Source: Haliclystus octoradiatus
Lineage: Eukaryota > Cnidaria > Staurozoa > Stauromedusae > Haliclystidae
Direction of reading: 5' to 3'
Assembly (NCBI GenBank): GCA_916610825.1
Contig: OU744448.1
Span: 9,782,650 to 9,846,649, forward strand
Length of the DNA stretch: 64,000 nt
This document shows, piece by piece, positions 14,363 through 27,770 of this stretch. The translations under genes and the position numbers were made by a program. Every line of letters starts with the position of its first letter. Position 1 is the first letter of the stretch. The notes beneath the pieces are model-generated. The model was given only the letters and a program-made list of their open reading frames with translations, was not told the DNA's origin and did not search any database.

Positions 14363-17300
14363 CAATCGCTCTGCAAGTGTTTTTTATTCAAGATGGTCTC
14401 TGTCGACTCCAAATGGCCGGTACTGTTATGACGAATTCCTATCGAGAGCCGACGACGTTTCAAACCAAATCAACAATATGCCTATCTTCGAATATGATCT
14501 ATTCAACTGAGAGAAAATTGTTCTGTTCGCAATCAAATCTTAACAGAGTGTCACCATTTTCAATTCATTTGAAAAAAATAAATAAAATAATATTGAATAA
14601 ATAAAAATCACTTTTTATTTGAATTTCATTCATATTATATGCAAGGGGACTGGGTAAGAATTAATACGAGCTTGTCGCTCGACTAGTGTTTTTCGATTAC
14701 TAAGGCGGTCTTCTATGCATTCAAAATTCTTTGCTACAACAACAATTCATACAAGTACACGTACTTATATATTTAATATATGTCCATCTGCCTACTTAGT
14801 AAATCATTCAGTCTGTCAACGTCCCTTATATAGATAGTCTAATGGATGGAAATATATAAAGCTAGTATATATAAGATTGTTAAGCACATTAAAATGCATT
14901 GTAATCATTTTTTCAAAAGCAGATCACGATTGAGTAAATAGGCGTCGAGGGATTGTGTACCATATGGCAGCCACATTTTACAATGGCTCCATTTCGTTTC
15001 TTGAGATTAAGTTTTTAAAGATATTAATTATTTACATGAACAGCAAGCAGTGTCGGTCAAACGTACTTCACGCAAAGGTAATATCGGCTTGGCATCTAGC
15101 ATATCACTATCTTGAAAATTGATAATGTCTCTCAAATCGACTAGATTTTAAACAATCCGATCTTGTCTCTTAAGACAAAAATAATGATTCCTTATTTTAT
15201 TTAGCCTAAAATAACATTATAACTTTCTAATAATTAATAAAACATTTAGTTAATAAATTCAGATTGCTACTTTGAGTCCAATATTATCTGTGACCGTTCA
15301 CAACTGACTACGTTAATAAGATTCTCAAACATCTTAAAACAGGGGGAGTTTATTACTGATAAATTAAAAGTAATAAAATATCAAAATTAATCAAATAAAT
15401 ATTACATTGAATAATGAATAAGTATCCATACTATAATTAAGTATACATGACATTCATTTTTGTATAATTAATTTTCATTTTGTAATTATACAATTATCAT
15501 TCTATTTTGGGTGTGGTACATTAGAAGACCCTATACCACCCGTCTTGGCTACTGGCAGTCATCCATTCACGGTAAAATCATCAATTGAAAAGAGAGAAAA
15601 CAACGTTAGCAAGGCATTTTAAAAGTTACCCATGATCAAAGCACATCCAAAAATCTCATAACAATTCTATACAAGAACATTACATACCAAGTAAGTGTAA
15701 TTATTAACACAAATATACAAGTATTATACGAATCTATTTTCATAACATTATGTGCTTGTGTATTTACTTCATATATTGCAATAATAAGTTTTTTCTTTTA
15801 ATAAGGATACAGCCTATAAGGTATCATTTCTATAACATACAAAATTAATAACATAATATATAACACCACATTTGCAGTCTATGTTATATTTCTATCTATT
15901 GATGAAAACAGGTTCTAATTATATATATTATAATCAACAAATAACGTAATCAACGTAATCATTTCAGCAAGTGATATGCATAGCGTGACTATTGACCCAC
16001 TTCAAATAAGTCCGATTAAGCGATAATAAAAAGATAGTTAACTGATGTGCTATACACATACATTATATGAAAACTAACATATTACAATGCATTTAATAAA
16101 TTTCAATGTATTGCTTATTTTTTAAAGGAATCTACCGAATATTAATCACATCATCTATAGATTAATTCTTAGAAATATGCTAAGACACAATTGTATATTT
16201 AGGTTTGAAATCAGCAAATTAACTTTTTCCTATGTGCCTTTCTAGGATTATAATCCGTTTCTTATACTTCTCTTGATCGAAATTTGATGTTGTAATCTGA
16301 TTGTATCGACGCAAAAACTTTTATCAATCTCCATCGCACAGCTCTATAACAAGACTCATAAACTGCGTAGACTTAAAACGACATTTAAAGTTTACAAACC
16401 TAATCAGTGGCATGAATGAAAAGATATCTAATGGGCTCCCGAAAACGTTATTTTTTGTTGTTATTTCCACTTTTTTTTTACTAAGATTGAATAAACGAAA
16501 GTTTTACAATTTGAGGAAACGATTTTACAGATAGCAGATTTTTGGCAGGTCTTCAAACTTCAGAGATCACTAACTTATCTTTTAACGAGAGTATTGGAAA
16601 TTTTGTGCTGATAATTAACAAAATAAATACAAGTATACAATGATAATCTTTACAATTATTTTAAGATACTTCTATATTAGAGAATAATTATATTGAATAT
16701 AGATAATTGGTAGAGGAGCAATTCAATTTCCATTTTATTATACTTAAAATTCATTGAAAAAGACAGTAGCATATATTGGATATTAAAATATTTTGAATGT
16801 GTTTGAATCCGCTACATGCATTTTGTTCTTATCTAAGGGTATATATTACCATCTTATAACTTTTAAATTTAGCTACATACATATATTGATAGTAGCAACT
16901 ATGATTTCTTGCATAGATGGATCTATAAATAATATTGGCGCAAAGCGGATATACAGATCATATTTTTACTCGATTTGATATATAACTACTAATTAAAAGA
17001 GGCTAGCATGTAATAAAATAATTTACTATCCTTGTTCTAGAATTATCACACATTTAATAATATGAATTAACCAATAACTGACTTGGTCTCGTCTTGATTT
17101 CGACAATTTTTTAATTTTCAGCTTGAAAGGCAAAAAAAGCTCGAATGTTTAACGGAATCGCATCCTATACATATACAAATTAGCTACGATTGAATCAATT
17201 AACATAAACTTATTTATTTCAATTTTCTATCGGAGTGTAAAATTTTAGGATGGTATTCTTCATTCTGTTCTCAGTATGCGTATACTGTAGACGTCAAATT

Positions 17301-18480
17301 ATTTTCAAGTATAAATTAATAACTCTTAAGAAATTAATTCCTGTTATCCTTTAAAATTTGTATGCAAGACAAAATGTTCCACTTTAACCATTGATCAACA
17401 TCGAATAAATGAAAATAATTACATTGAAACACCTTCATTAAATATGATAACAGGATTTTACTAGTGAATGCTTTTTTTTCGAAATTATTGATTCGTTAAA
17501 TCGTCTTGTTCACCTAGGATTGTCTTTTAGACTTTTTAATTTGTGTTCGCTCATCAAATTGAAAATGGCCTGGGTGACAAGGGTGTGGTAAACGAAATTC
17601 TCATCGTTAAAAACTCACAGTAATAAAGTTCAACAACAGGTCCGAAAAATTGTTGCTACGCAACTGTCTATATCATTAACGTGAAATGAACTATTTAAAT
17701 TGTAAAGTCACTTCTATTCTCTTCCTACCATGTTTGTAGGATTAAATTATATTGATAAAAATATAAAATAATATCATGGCTAATATTCTTGATGATTACA
17801 GCTTTTAAACAGAGCTCATCACGCAGCCTTTACACATAATTTTAATCATCTAAGCTATATAAAATTGATTATTATTATGATATGAGCTAGTTAATCAAAA
17901 GAGCTAGCCTTCTCAATAGTTACCCTTTAAAAGATAATTTCGATGGTTTGCAGCCGCAGTTAAACGAACAACGGGTACCACGTGATACCAGTCTTCAATA
18001 TGTCGAACGCAACAGATGCGGTTCTAATATACATCTTTCATTAAATTTTTATTTTCATTTTTTTTTTAAGTATAGAGTCAATAAACTAGTTATTAGAGGT
18101 GCATGCTCTTCGCAGCAGCGGCATCGCCTTCGCATACAAACGTTCATTTGACTTTTAATTAGTCAGTACCAGTAATTTCCAGAGTTAATTATCTTTCTTG
18201 GCAATTCAATAATGTGAAAATAATGTTTGCATATATAATTTAGGATTGAATAGTACTAAAAAGCCTTGGGGTTTGTATAAGACGTACTACAGGATATATG
18301 TGTGTTACAATACATGCACAATTTAGAACTATCTCAGAGTAACCGTTTTGACCAGCTGAGATATCCCACAACGCCGCCTGTTACCAAAATTATACTGTAA
18401 AAAATTAGCTTTGTCTGCCTTTCCATAAAACATTAACTTTTGTTAAATGCAGACTTGAATCGAATAAAGTGAACATCTTC

Positions 18481-18816
18481 AACTGGTTTAATCCGCTCAA
18501 GAATTGTCTTGATTAATTTGGGACAGTGTTGTTACAGACTGTTACTTCTCTGTCCAACCCATTGTTGTTATTGGCCCGTCAACTATTTTCATCTCGTTGT
18601 AATCGACTCGTGTATTGAAAAGGTCGTACCCAGTCTACTCGTTTATGGCAAACTAGTCAATCGACCGTCTAGGTCTTGGCGTTCACTTTAGTGTCGTTGC
18701 CGTGTTGAGCCGGGTACGTTATCTGCAGCTTCATCAGCACACGTTTGAACTTGAATCGTTGTCTTGGTGATCGCATCCTCGGGTAAAGACGAGTTGTGCG
18801 CCAACGACCAGCTGAG
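18481..18816 (+). other. Possible non-coding first exon of the GATA gene
   Basis: A segment clearly less AT-rich than its surroundings ends CCAGCTGAG followed by GTAAAAGTGG, a plausible splice donor at 18817. A good acceptor lies at 22604-22605, so a 5'-UTR intron of about 3.8 kb is possible. There is no coding sense. This is inference from composition and splice motifs. Confidence 0.2.
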
Positions 18817-21699
18817 GTAAAAGTGGATTGTGAAGAAAAGGAATAAACAGACAGTCGGTTTGAAACATCAAGGCTCTCCTCTATATTCTATTAATATTCA
18901 AGTAGTCCTTTTAACGAAAAAAGACGAAAAGATTGTCTGGCAGGGAACATTTTTGCTACCAGTCGCCATCGAACTGCGTGAGTATTCACTGTAGAATATT
19001 CAATAACATCTTCTCTTATCTTGGTCGTGTTTAATGAAGATTTCTTGATCCTTGGTGTTGGTTAATAGGCGATATATCTCTATGAAAAACCCTATTTGTC
19101 TGATAGTGTTTATCACGCAACCACCCTCAAATTGATCCATCTGTAATATATATTATATGTACTGAGCCAATCTTTATACTAAACACAAGCCCTACCGGCA
19201 GATGAAGTATTACCAGGCTGATAGGCAATCGATCTGGAACGTTTTCCGTTCAAAGATATGAACATTAAATGTTTTGCATCGTAGAACGAGACAACGGGCA
19301 AATATATTAGATTAGAATTAATCATTAGCATGCTATCGATTTGTTTTCCTATTAATCAGTACAGGATTTGTTTGATAGAAATAAAAAGGACAGCGTTTTA
19401 AGTGAGGAGTCGCCTAAAGCTTACAGAATGAAATCGCTCTCTTATCAAGTGTAATTTGTTATCGATTGAACATCCCTATAAATTGGATGTTGAAGATTAC
19501 ACTGAGTTGATCCTGCAAAAATCTCAAAAGTTTCTTTTCTCTTCCAAGTTCTGTAATTAAGTTGCGTATAGTACAATGACAGACGCTGATGAAGGGACAA
19601 ATTCGCTTTCTGTCGGCTATTTTGTACTTTTACCGAGTCTTTTCACAAAATCCCTTTTAATCTGTGGCTTTTCATTGCTTGATTTGATTTAAAAGGTCTT
19701 TACTTTTTGACTTACAAACATAAAAAGCCAATCCGTCGGTAGGGTGAAAATGGGGTTACCTTGGTTAGTTTAGTTTGGCGCGCGTCAATTCAACGCAAAA
19801 TAGCATGTATACATCAGAATGCGTCACGCAGGAGGAGATTTTCTGCAAAATAAAAATACTCATCCATCGGAAATCATTTATCGCTACATTATTCAATCAA
19901 AAGATAACAGTAGCGAGTTTTTGAGATAAACTCATTTTGGTTTTTTATATTGAATAGTACTGGAGGGGCAGTTCGAAGTTCTTTGCAATTCATGTCTTAC
20001 TGTGGGAAAAAGTAAGTTCACGGAAGCGTACAATCCTGCTGCCTCCCATTTGTGACCATTTGTTCAAGACGACTGCTTGTTTGTTCGCATTTTCACGCCT
20101 TCAAAACTCACGATATATAGATAACAGAAATCTATTGCGCTTGATTGACCTTATACACCAGACTTTAAAACATTATCTAAAGCTACTATAAACACAGGAA
20201 TCACAATTATATACACCCTACGATAAAACTAGTGGCAACACGTAGCCAATATCAATATGTATACCCACATTTTTAAATATCAATGTAGGAGTTTAACTAT
20301 TATGGTCATTAAATATTTTAATGATAATATTAATTACTGTCTTTAAATAATACTTTTTATCTATTAGCAGACTATCATCAACGTGAATATTATATATCAT
20401 AAATAGATGATGTCACTAAAATAACGTATAAGCCAATTAAAAAATATCGAATTGTAGTTGTATAACGCTATATTTACGACTGTTAATTCATGATATTGTG
20501 GTTATATGACTGATCTCATATATACTAGTATGTTAAATTCAGTTTGAAGCGCCACTCCTACTTACATCAAATCAAGAAAATTTCATCATTTTGTATAATT
20601 GGTATTTCTTTTTAATTTAACGTTACCGTAGTAACATTCATAAAGGCTATATGGGCCACCCCCACAGGAAGACATTAACGCTACATTTAGTTACAGTTAT
20701 TTTATTTGATGACTCTTTATCATGATTCAATGTTTTATCATCAATATTTTGTTTTCCGTTTCTATACTCACTGACGATAACTGTATATAGTCTGTTAAAA
20801 GCAAACTATAGTATAGAGAATTAATGAAGTAATAATCTATATAAAATCTTACAAATCATGTGAACTTTCAATTTTATTCTATTTCTCAAATTTGATTATT
20901 TATTTCAAATCAAAATACTTGAGTTAAACCAACACCATATGATGATACCAAATTTCTAATTCGTATAAATATCATTATAGAACTATCACGAATATATTGC
21001 TGCTGATACGGAAACTCCAAGGTAGAAAAATCAATTAAAGAGTTTAGTTGACGCTGTCTCTCTGACTAATAGAATCTCGTTTTGACTTGTTCTCAGAAAC
21101 ACGTGTATTTTGTATACTCACATTCGCTTTAGTGACGTTTTATATAGATACAACCCATATCATTTAAATAGCCAACCTATATATATACATACAACGGTTG
21201 ATAAAAGATATGCCAATGATTTGATAGGTTATTAAACAATCGCTAAAATAAGGATCTGTAAATAAGCAACAACAATAAAATTGAACAATCATAAAGTTTA
21301 CGGATGAACCTATAGATTCTTGCTTAGTTATTTTTTATTTGTAAACGCGTAAGGGGAGGGCTGGTTATTCAACATAGCCAGTCTCATTAGTAGTTTCTAT
21401 TATCCAATAGTCACGCGAATGTCTAAAAAAACCTCTTGCACGAATAACTAACATGCACAATATGAATGCAGTCTACACATAGACTTGTGCGACAACCTGT
21501 ACAGTACAGTAGTTTAAACAATCAGATGAAAAGAAAAGGGTATTCACATGTTTTTATGCTTTTTTAATAAAAATGAGGATTTTTTCGACGGGTATTTTGC
21601 GTTTGTGGCATGCTTAAATCTGACTCATTCTTCTGTTTTTGTTGTGGTATAAATGTTTTCATTTTGTTGAAATAATTCGTGTTTGACTATTTATCCTCT
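18817..21699. other. Upstream intergenic or 5'-UTR intron, no recognised gene
   Basis: Mixed composition, with less AT-rich patches near 19730-19860 (GGCGCGCGTCAATTCAACGC) and 19960-20110 that look like candidate regulatory DNA of the downstream GATA gene. No ORF or transposon is recognised. Confidence 0.4.
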
Positions 21700-21900
21700 A
21701 TTCCTGTTGGGGTTGGCCCAAGGGGCGGAGCAGGGAATTCACTGTTCCATCTCATTGCACTGTGCGTGCAGTCTACATTGCCAATAGTGTTAAAGCAATA
21801 TGATTGGTTCATGAATTTGTTTCCCGTGACGTCATAATACAAATGTTAGCGTGGGACATATTTTACTATATGAAGACATTTCAAATGTATTACATGTTAC
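21700..21900 (+). promoter_or_regulatory. Candidate proximal promoter of the GATA gene
   Basis: Within 200 bp there is a GC box (GGGGCGGAG, 21722-21730), an inverted CCAAT box (ATTGG, 21803-21807), a perfect CRE (TGACGTCA, 21827-21834) and a weak TATA-like ACTATATGAA near 21870. Initiation near 21.9 kb would give a 5' UTR of about 0.85 kb. Motif evidence only. Confidence 0.35.
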
Positions 21901-22569
21901 CTTTGACGGAGAGTTGTCAGTAGAGATACTCAGAAATAGAAATACATCAAGCATATACTGTATGCATCGTATGTTGGATGCGCTTTCAATGTTTACGGTT
22001 GTGCTGCGACAGTATCTTTAGTGTTTATCAATTGGTGTGCGGTTACTAATTATTAACAGTGTAAGTGTTCATCGAATTATCACATCAAATTTAATCGTTT
22101 CATCAATCAGTAAATCCATCACCACATAGGTCACACTTGGCCGGTAACTTAACTATATAGACAACGGCACAGTGATTAATAGTAATCAATGTGTATAAAA
22201 AACAAACATAACGGACACACAAACGATCATCATCACTCATTACTTCATATTTTAGTAGCCCAGCGTCTCTATCTATTGTCTTAAATTTTAGTCGAACTCA
22301 ATGGAGGTAAATTATTTACAATCATGCTAACATCTATTATTTTATATAGCATTAAAATCAAGTTATATTTTTATATACTTTTGAGCTATATGCTAAGATC
22401 ACTTACTACAAATAATAATTTGTTTGTCAACAATTGTACACATGATTTCCGATTAATAATGACATTGAATACAAGTAGACGCTAGTCGAGGTCGTTAGTG
22501 GCCTCAATCAAGACATCCCAAACAACGCTGCGTTTATTACTTTACAGCAGATCACCATTAAACTATGAA

Positions 22570-22605
22570 ATCAAAGTGTTTTTTTTTACTTTTGTCTTTG
22601 ATTAG
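22570..22605 (+). promoter_or_regulatory. TCF/LEF-like pair and strong splice acceptor
   Basis: ATCAAAG (22570-22576) and its reverse complement CTTTGAT (22596-22602) flank a pyrimidine run that ends in ...GATTAG at 22605. The run is a good 3' splice site just before the 140-bp leader of the GATA start codon, so this may be a leader-intron acceptor rather than a TCF element. Confidence 0.3.
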
Positions 22606-22745
22606 GCGGCGGACGTTTGGGTCTGGTCAATTGTGATCGTGTGGTGGTATTGCCCAAGACAGAAAGAGCGTTACCGTCCACAAGAACAGCATCGTCATAT
22701 TCAAAATCCGACAGCGCTTGTCGATAACACGAGCAATCAATCATA

Positions 22746-23604
22746 ATGGATTTAGCAGGCGAACATCGATGGTTTCATCCACTTGTCTATCCGCCATCTC
22801 AACCACACAATCTTTTCAACTCTGCTACTACAGATAACACAAATCCAACAACACCAAACCACAGTAGTCTACTTGAATCAACTTATCAAACACCAGTATC
22901 AGCAACGGCAACTGGCACACCTGACGCAACTGTAAATCATTTTTACCATGGACACAGTGACACTGCCGGTTCTGCAGCATCATTAACCTCGGCAGCAGCA
23001 GCAGCCGCTGCGGGTAGCCTAACGGGTAGCGCATGGTCTCGCGGTACAGCTTCATCGTATAACAGTTTACATACTTCAGGATGTCATCAACTTTCACCAC
23101 ATCACAGCTCAATTCAAGGTGGTGTGCAGGATCAAGGCATGACTGGGACTGGTACAGGCGGGTGTAGTAGTTCACGTTTATATCTACCAAGTGCTGGCTG
23201 CGGTCGATCTCAACATTTAGGAATGCACCCTGCAATGTCTTGTCATAATCCAACACAGTCTGGATGGCATTCGGCATTTCAACAACATTTATTACCACAA
23301 GGAACAACATCATCAAACGGTACATTCGCTCCATCACCGCTATCTTTGGGTCATAGTCATAGCTATCTAAGTAACAACAAAGATCCACTAGGCTCGTCTG
23401 TTACAGCCGCGGCGGCTGACGCTATACCAAGTTATTATCATTCGGCAAACGATGAAAAGGCACAGCTTAAATTTGGTCTACAAGTACCATCGATTAATGG
23501 TTTTGGTTTTGCCTCACAAATTTATTCTACAGATTATGGTGCTGGGCCATATAGTTCGTTTAATCCACTACCAAGATGTAGAACGGACAGCAGGTCGAAC
23601 TCTG
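22746..23604 (+). CDS. GATA1/2/3: GATA gene coding exon 1 (transactivation region)
   Basis: Encodes residues 1-286 plus the first base of codon 287. It begins [16 protein letters not shown]; the Arg-Trp near the start is shared with vertebrate GATA2/3. Low-complexity Ser/Gly/His content is typical of activation domains. The donor is TCTG|GTAAGT. Confidence 0.93.
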
Positions 23605-26600
23605 GTAAGTGAGGCTACTACAATTCATTTATAAAAATTGAAGGCTTTCAATTAAGATTGATTACTTGAAAGCATACTGTGAGACTATTAGGAAATAATT
23701 CTTCATACAATTTGCTCTAATATTCTAATTAAGAAATGAATGTATTTCAATAGTAAACATTTGAATCTCTACAACACACGGATAACTTATGGCTTGAAAG
23801 GCCTTGAAATAGACAACGTGATCAGGATGTAAGCTAACTTCTGAGACAATTTTAAAGAGTCGTTTTTGTGTAGGCACATTAGATTTGACCGCAGAGCGTC
23901 TCTGCTCGTTACGCATAATTGAATCTAATAACCGCGATGAAATATGGCAAAATAACACCGAAACACAAGAAAGTCAAAAATGTGTGAGTATTCAAAAAGA
24001 CACGAAACCACATTAGCTATTATGGATTATGTGCCTGAGTCAGGACCCTTTGCTAGTGAACTCAAAACAGGATACAGTATACTATAAGTAAGACGATTGT
24101 TTGGATTTATTTGAAGTTTGCGACGCACTATACAGTGTCATGCAAACAAAAACTAGTAATTCGTAAATATACCGACGTTTCGTTAGGACGCGGCGTCACT
24201 GCTACCAAGGACACGACGACGCCAAGGAAAGTGACAGTGAAAAATGCGGGAAACGGCTTTACAGAGATTTAATGGGAAATCTTTTTACATAGCTACAATA
24301 CATTTGGGCGGACAAGGAGATCTAATGATATGCTTATAATAATACGGGCATTTGGCAATCAGTTGTGAAGATCAACAGTTGAGCTGCAACTCCGTTTTTA
24401 TGTTACGATAATGGTACACACTCCTATTGTTTAACTCAGTCGTGATTGATCGCTTCAGCAGCTGACGACACGTGTGAGAAGTTGAAAAGAGGTTGAGCTG
24501 AAGCAAAGCCTAACTTCCACAAATGACTAATTGCATTTAATCGTTGTTTTTGTCGTGCTCAACAATCATCTGTACCGCGTTAACTCCAGACAACAAACTA
24601 CGCATTGAATAAAACCTTTTCAATTAAGTCTCATGGCATTCATTCCACATTTATGCAGTTTTTAAATAAAAGCGTATTTCTAAGTTTGCCTCTACATATC
24701 GCCTCTAGAGACCGTTACTCCAACACATATTGATATTTGCTTAAATAGAAAATGAACAAGTGTTCTAATCTTTTGGTTTCAATTGATTTAAACATATCGG
24801 CTTAATGTCGATTTGCGCCAAACTGTCTAGTTGTTTGAACGTTTCCTTTTTATTCGTACCATTGTCTGTTACCAATTACATGTAAACAACCAGACCTCTT
24901 ATAATAAGACAATAAATGTCGCTGATGCTTGTCTAAGACATTCAAGACACTTCAGATACGTATATATCTACATCGACAGCTATCATACTACTATAGCAAC
25001 ATAATAATCCTTTACATAAACACTCAGAATCATTTACTAGATAAACAAATACGTAAATATATCTAAACAATGTTGACCTGTTGTTGAATAAACATTAACT
25101 AATTAATAAGAAATTAATTGTTTTGTTTTACTTATTAGGTGAAAGCAGAGAGTGTATGAACTGTGGTGCTACTTCGACCCCTCTTTGGCGTAGAGATGCC
25201 CGTGGACATTATCTCTGCAATGCATGTGGTCTATATCACAAAATGAACGGTGCAAATCGACCATTAATTAAACCAAAACGAAGAATGGTACGTCTATCAA
25301 TATTGGCCCCATTTTCAATTTCCCACAAATGTTTATTAATAGATTCAATCAAGAGACCTATTAATTGATGATTAAATATTGTCTTGAAAGGGTGTGTGAA
25401 GGTTTATGACTTTTATGTCGATTATCCATACTATTATAGATGCATTCACTATAATAGTATAGTCAATCTGTATAGGTTTACCCATATTCTTTAACGTCAT
25501 GGGCAATCTTGATATGAGTTGGAAAATCACAATCCGGCAACATGCGCTCCAGTTGTCTATTGTTTCTGGTAGATGTTTATCAGTTGTAAGGATAAACGGA
25601 GGAAATCTAACCTATACATTTTGAAATCACTTTCTAATTCTCTACAACTAATACCATACTTTATAATATGAATACTTTGTGTCTTATCATTGATTTGTTA
25701 GTTGATTAATGTGTTTGTTTTCTTAGTCGCAATCACGTCGTACAGGGATATCATGTTCAAATTGCAAAACGTCACAGACGACTCTATGGCGACGTAACGC
25801 TAACGGTGAACCTGTTTGCAACGCCTGTGGACTTTATTTCAAACTTCATAAGGTAAGCAACAACAGCTAGCATTCAATTAATTAATTTTCATTACAAAAG
25901 TTTGTAAAACGGAAGCACGTTTACTGGAAACAAGCGATAATTGTTTAATACCAATATCACCTGGCTTATCCTTGTTAAACATGAACGGATGCAGGATTGT
26001 TTTAATGAATTGCTAGCGATTTAACGCGGCTTTACTTGAGAACCAGGAGAGTAAAGGCCCTTCTTTGTGTTGCTAGGGCAACATTCTCATCTAGCCAGTC
26101 TTACGAATAGTTATGTGACCGCATCTAACAACCAGCGGAAATTTACTATGATTGACTTCGGCGAAAAATACTTGTATTTAAACATCAATCGAGATGCCGA
26201 GCAAAATCATACCACGTCCAAAAAAGGTGTACGGCTAGGTGGAGTATTGCATCTTCTATTCATCTTAAGTCACTGAATATCACCTAGTCACTGTGTAATA
26301 CCATGTATTATCAAATGAAATAAAAATTCGTATATACAATACGATCACATATTTTGAAAAGTTGCATTACTGGATTAAATTTCTTTTTAATTTAAAATGC
26401 GTACCTGATTTTCTAGGTAAGCCGCCCATTAACAATGAAGAAAGATGGTATTCAAACACGTAACAGAAAATCAACGGGTAAAAATAAGAAAACAAAGGCT
26501 AAAGATTTCCATTCACATTTATCGTTATCAGCTGATCATTTTGGTACACAAATGGCATATCAAACGCAATTACATACACCTTTATTATCTGAAGACAGAA

Positions 26601-26656
26601 TGCCTGTTAGTAACTTACATCAATTATCTGCCGGGGAGGCCTATCAGCCTTGTTAA
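22746..26656 (+). CDS. GATA1/2/3: GATA transcription factor, GATA1/2/3 class, four exons
   Basis: Sequence-specific nuclear transcription factor binding WGATAR sites. Coding exons 22746-23604, 25139-25287, 25727-25852 and 26417-26656 join in frame to 457 aa, all introns GT-AG. Residues 1-286 are Ser/Thr/His/Gln-rich with a poly-Ala run near 80-92. Both zinc fingers are present (C292-C316 and C346-C370), each C-x2-C-x17-C-x2-C. The linker [10 protein letters not shown] and the tail [12 protein letters not shown] followed by KNKKTK match GATA1/2/3; GATA4/5/6 has KPQRR and TRKRK. In ascidian nomenclature this would correspond to Gata.b. The start has an in-frame upstream stop (TAATGG). The region after finger 2 is short (about 60 aa) compared with vertebrates. 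Family members specify ectoderm, neural and blood-lineage fates; the role here is not shown by the sequence. Confidence 0.95.
23605..25138 (+). other. GATA intron 1
   Basis: A 1534-bp GT-AG intron, phase 1. It holds a less AT-rich patch near 24170-24290 and no ORF or repeat that I recognise; it could carry regulatory DNA. Confidence 0.85.
25139..25287 (+). CDS. GATA1/2/3: GATA gene exon 2 (N-terminal zinc finger)
   Basis: Encodes [12 protein letters not shown]...KPKRRM (residues 287-336), including the whole N-terminal finger. All four cysteines and the LWRRD and [12 protein letters not shown] motifs are intact. The acceptor is TTATTAG and the donor ATG|GTACGT. Confidence 0.95.
25727..25852 (+). 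CDS. GATA1/2/3: GATA gene exon 3 (C-terminal zinc finger)
   Basis: Encodes residues 337-378 with [19 protein letters not shown] and [13 protein letters not shown], the DNA-binding finger. Exactly 42 codons, both flanking introns in phase 0. Confidence 0.95.
26417..26656 (+). CDS. GATA1/2/3: GATA gene exon 4 (basic tail and C-terminus)
   Basis: Starts [18 protein letters not shown], the basic extension that completes DNA binding, then KNKKTKAKD and a short tail to TAA at 26654-26656. A small hairpin lies in the intron between exons 2 and 3 (25424-25454); intron 3 is 25853-26416 with nothing else recognised. Confidence 0.92.
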   Translation, partial: VSRPLTMKKDGIQTRNRKSTGKNKKTKAKDFHSHLSLSADHFGTQMAYQTQLHTPLLSEDRMPVSNLHQLSAGEAYQPC

Positions 26657-27490
26657 CTGCATTGCTTACACAGGGAAATTTTATCCAGGCAATAAATCTC
26701 GCAGGAATGTTCTACCTGATTCAAGGTTTTTCAAGATCTGCTGTTTTTGTTTTGAGCTCAAAACTCTTGCTCAGTTCGACTTACTTTCAAATGCTTTCAC
26801 TTTACCTATCAACCCGAAACAAGAAAAAGAGTCCTTGAATCAAGTACACATTATTTCAAAATTTTTAGCATGGATGAAATCTTTCCTGTATAGAAAACAC
26901 AGATAGTTTCAAAATGGCAGACTTACAAATTTAAATTATTCATTAAGTCATCAACCTAAGGCATTGTGAAAGAACAATAACTTGGACAAGATAATCATGT
27001 CTAAAGGGAAACACATTATTTATTGGCAAAATTTTAAAATATTAAATAAATGATTTTACATAATAATGAAATTGTTTTAGAAAACTTTAAAATTAACAAT
27101 CAAGTTTGAAAAACTTGAATGCTTTTTACCAGGAAAATACATACAAGTACATTAGTACAACTTTATGATATATATGTAGTATATGTTTGAAACAAAAAAC
27201 ATTGGGGAAATTCTACCTAAATTATTCTTTATCTGTATATAAATGAATATATATATATATGTAATGTGTATATGTATATCTTAAATGATAATATTATTAA
27301 TTGTTATTACTATAATTAGCCAGGTTTAGAATAAAAATTATTGAATTTATAAAGCTATACTTTTAGGACTTAATAGTTCAATTTATGTTGTTAATCTTAT
27401 AGAACAATGATGGAAGATTGTTTTTGAAGGAACAAATTTATTGTGTTTTTATTTGAAGTCTTACAGCTGATGCAATAAATAGTACTTATA
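26657..27490 (+). other. Probable 3' UTR and downstream flank of the GATA gene
   Basis: Very AT-rich. Several AATAAA-type signals occur (for example ATTAAATAAATG near 27045), so a polyadenylated 3' UTR of 0.4-0.6 kb is plausible. No coding sequence is recognised. Confidence 0.4.

Positions 27491-27770
<280 letters not shown>

Larger units (their letters stand above)
10407..18480. other. Intergenic, no recognised gene
   Basis: AT-rich DNA with only short chance ORFs. Structured parts I see are the 145-bp tandem duplication at 11021-11310 and a less AT-rich block near 14290-14460 that carries paired GATA sites. The plus-strand frame 14188-14604 and the minus-strand frame 14236-14463 overlap there and match nothing I know. 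Confidence 0.6.

Noticed and set aside
22828..23388. 186-codon minus-strand frame
   Set aside because: It is the antisense shadow of the GATA exon 1 low-complexity coding region.
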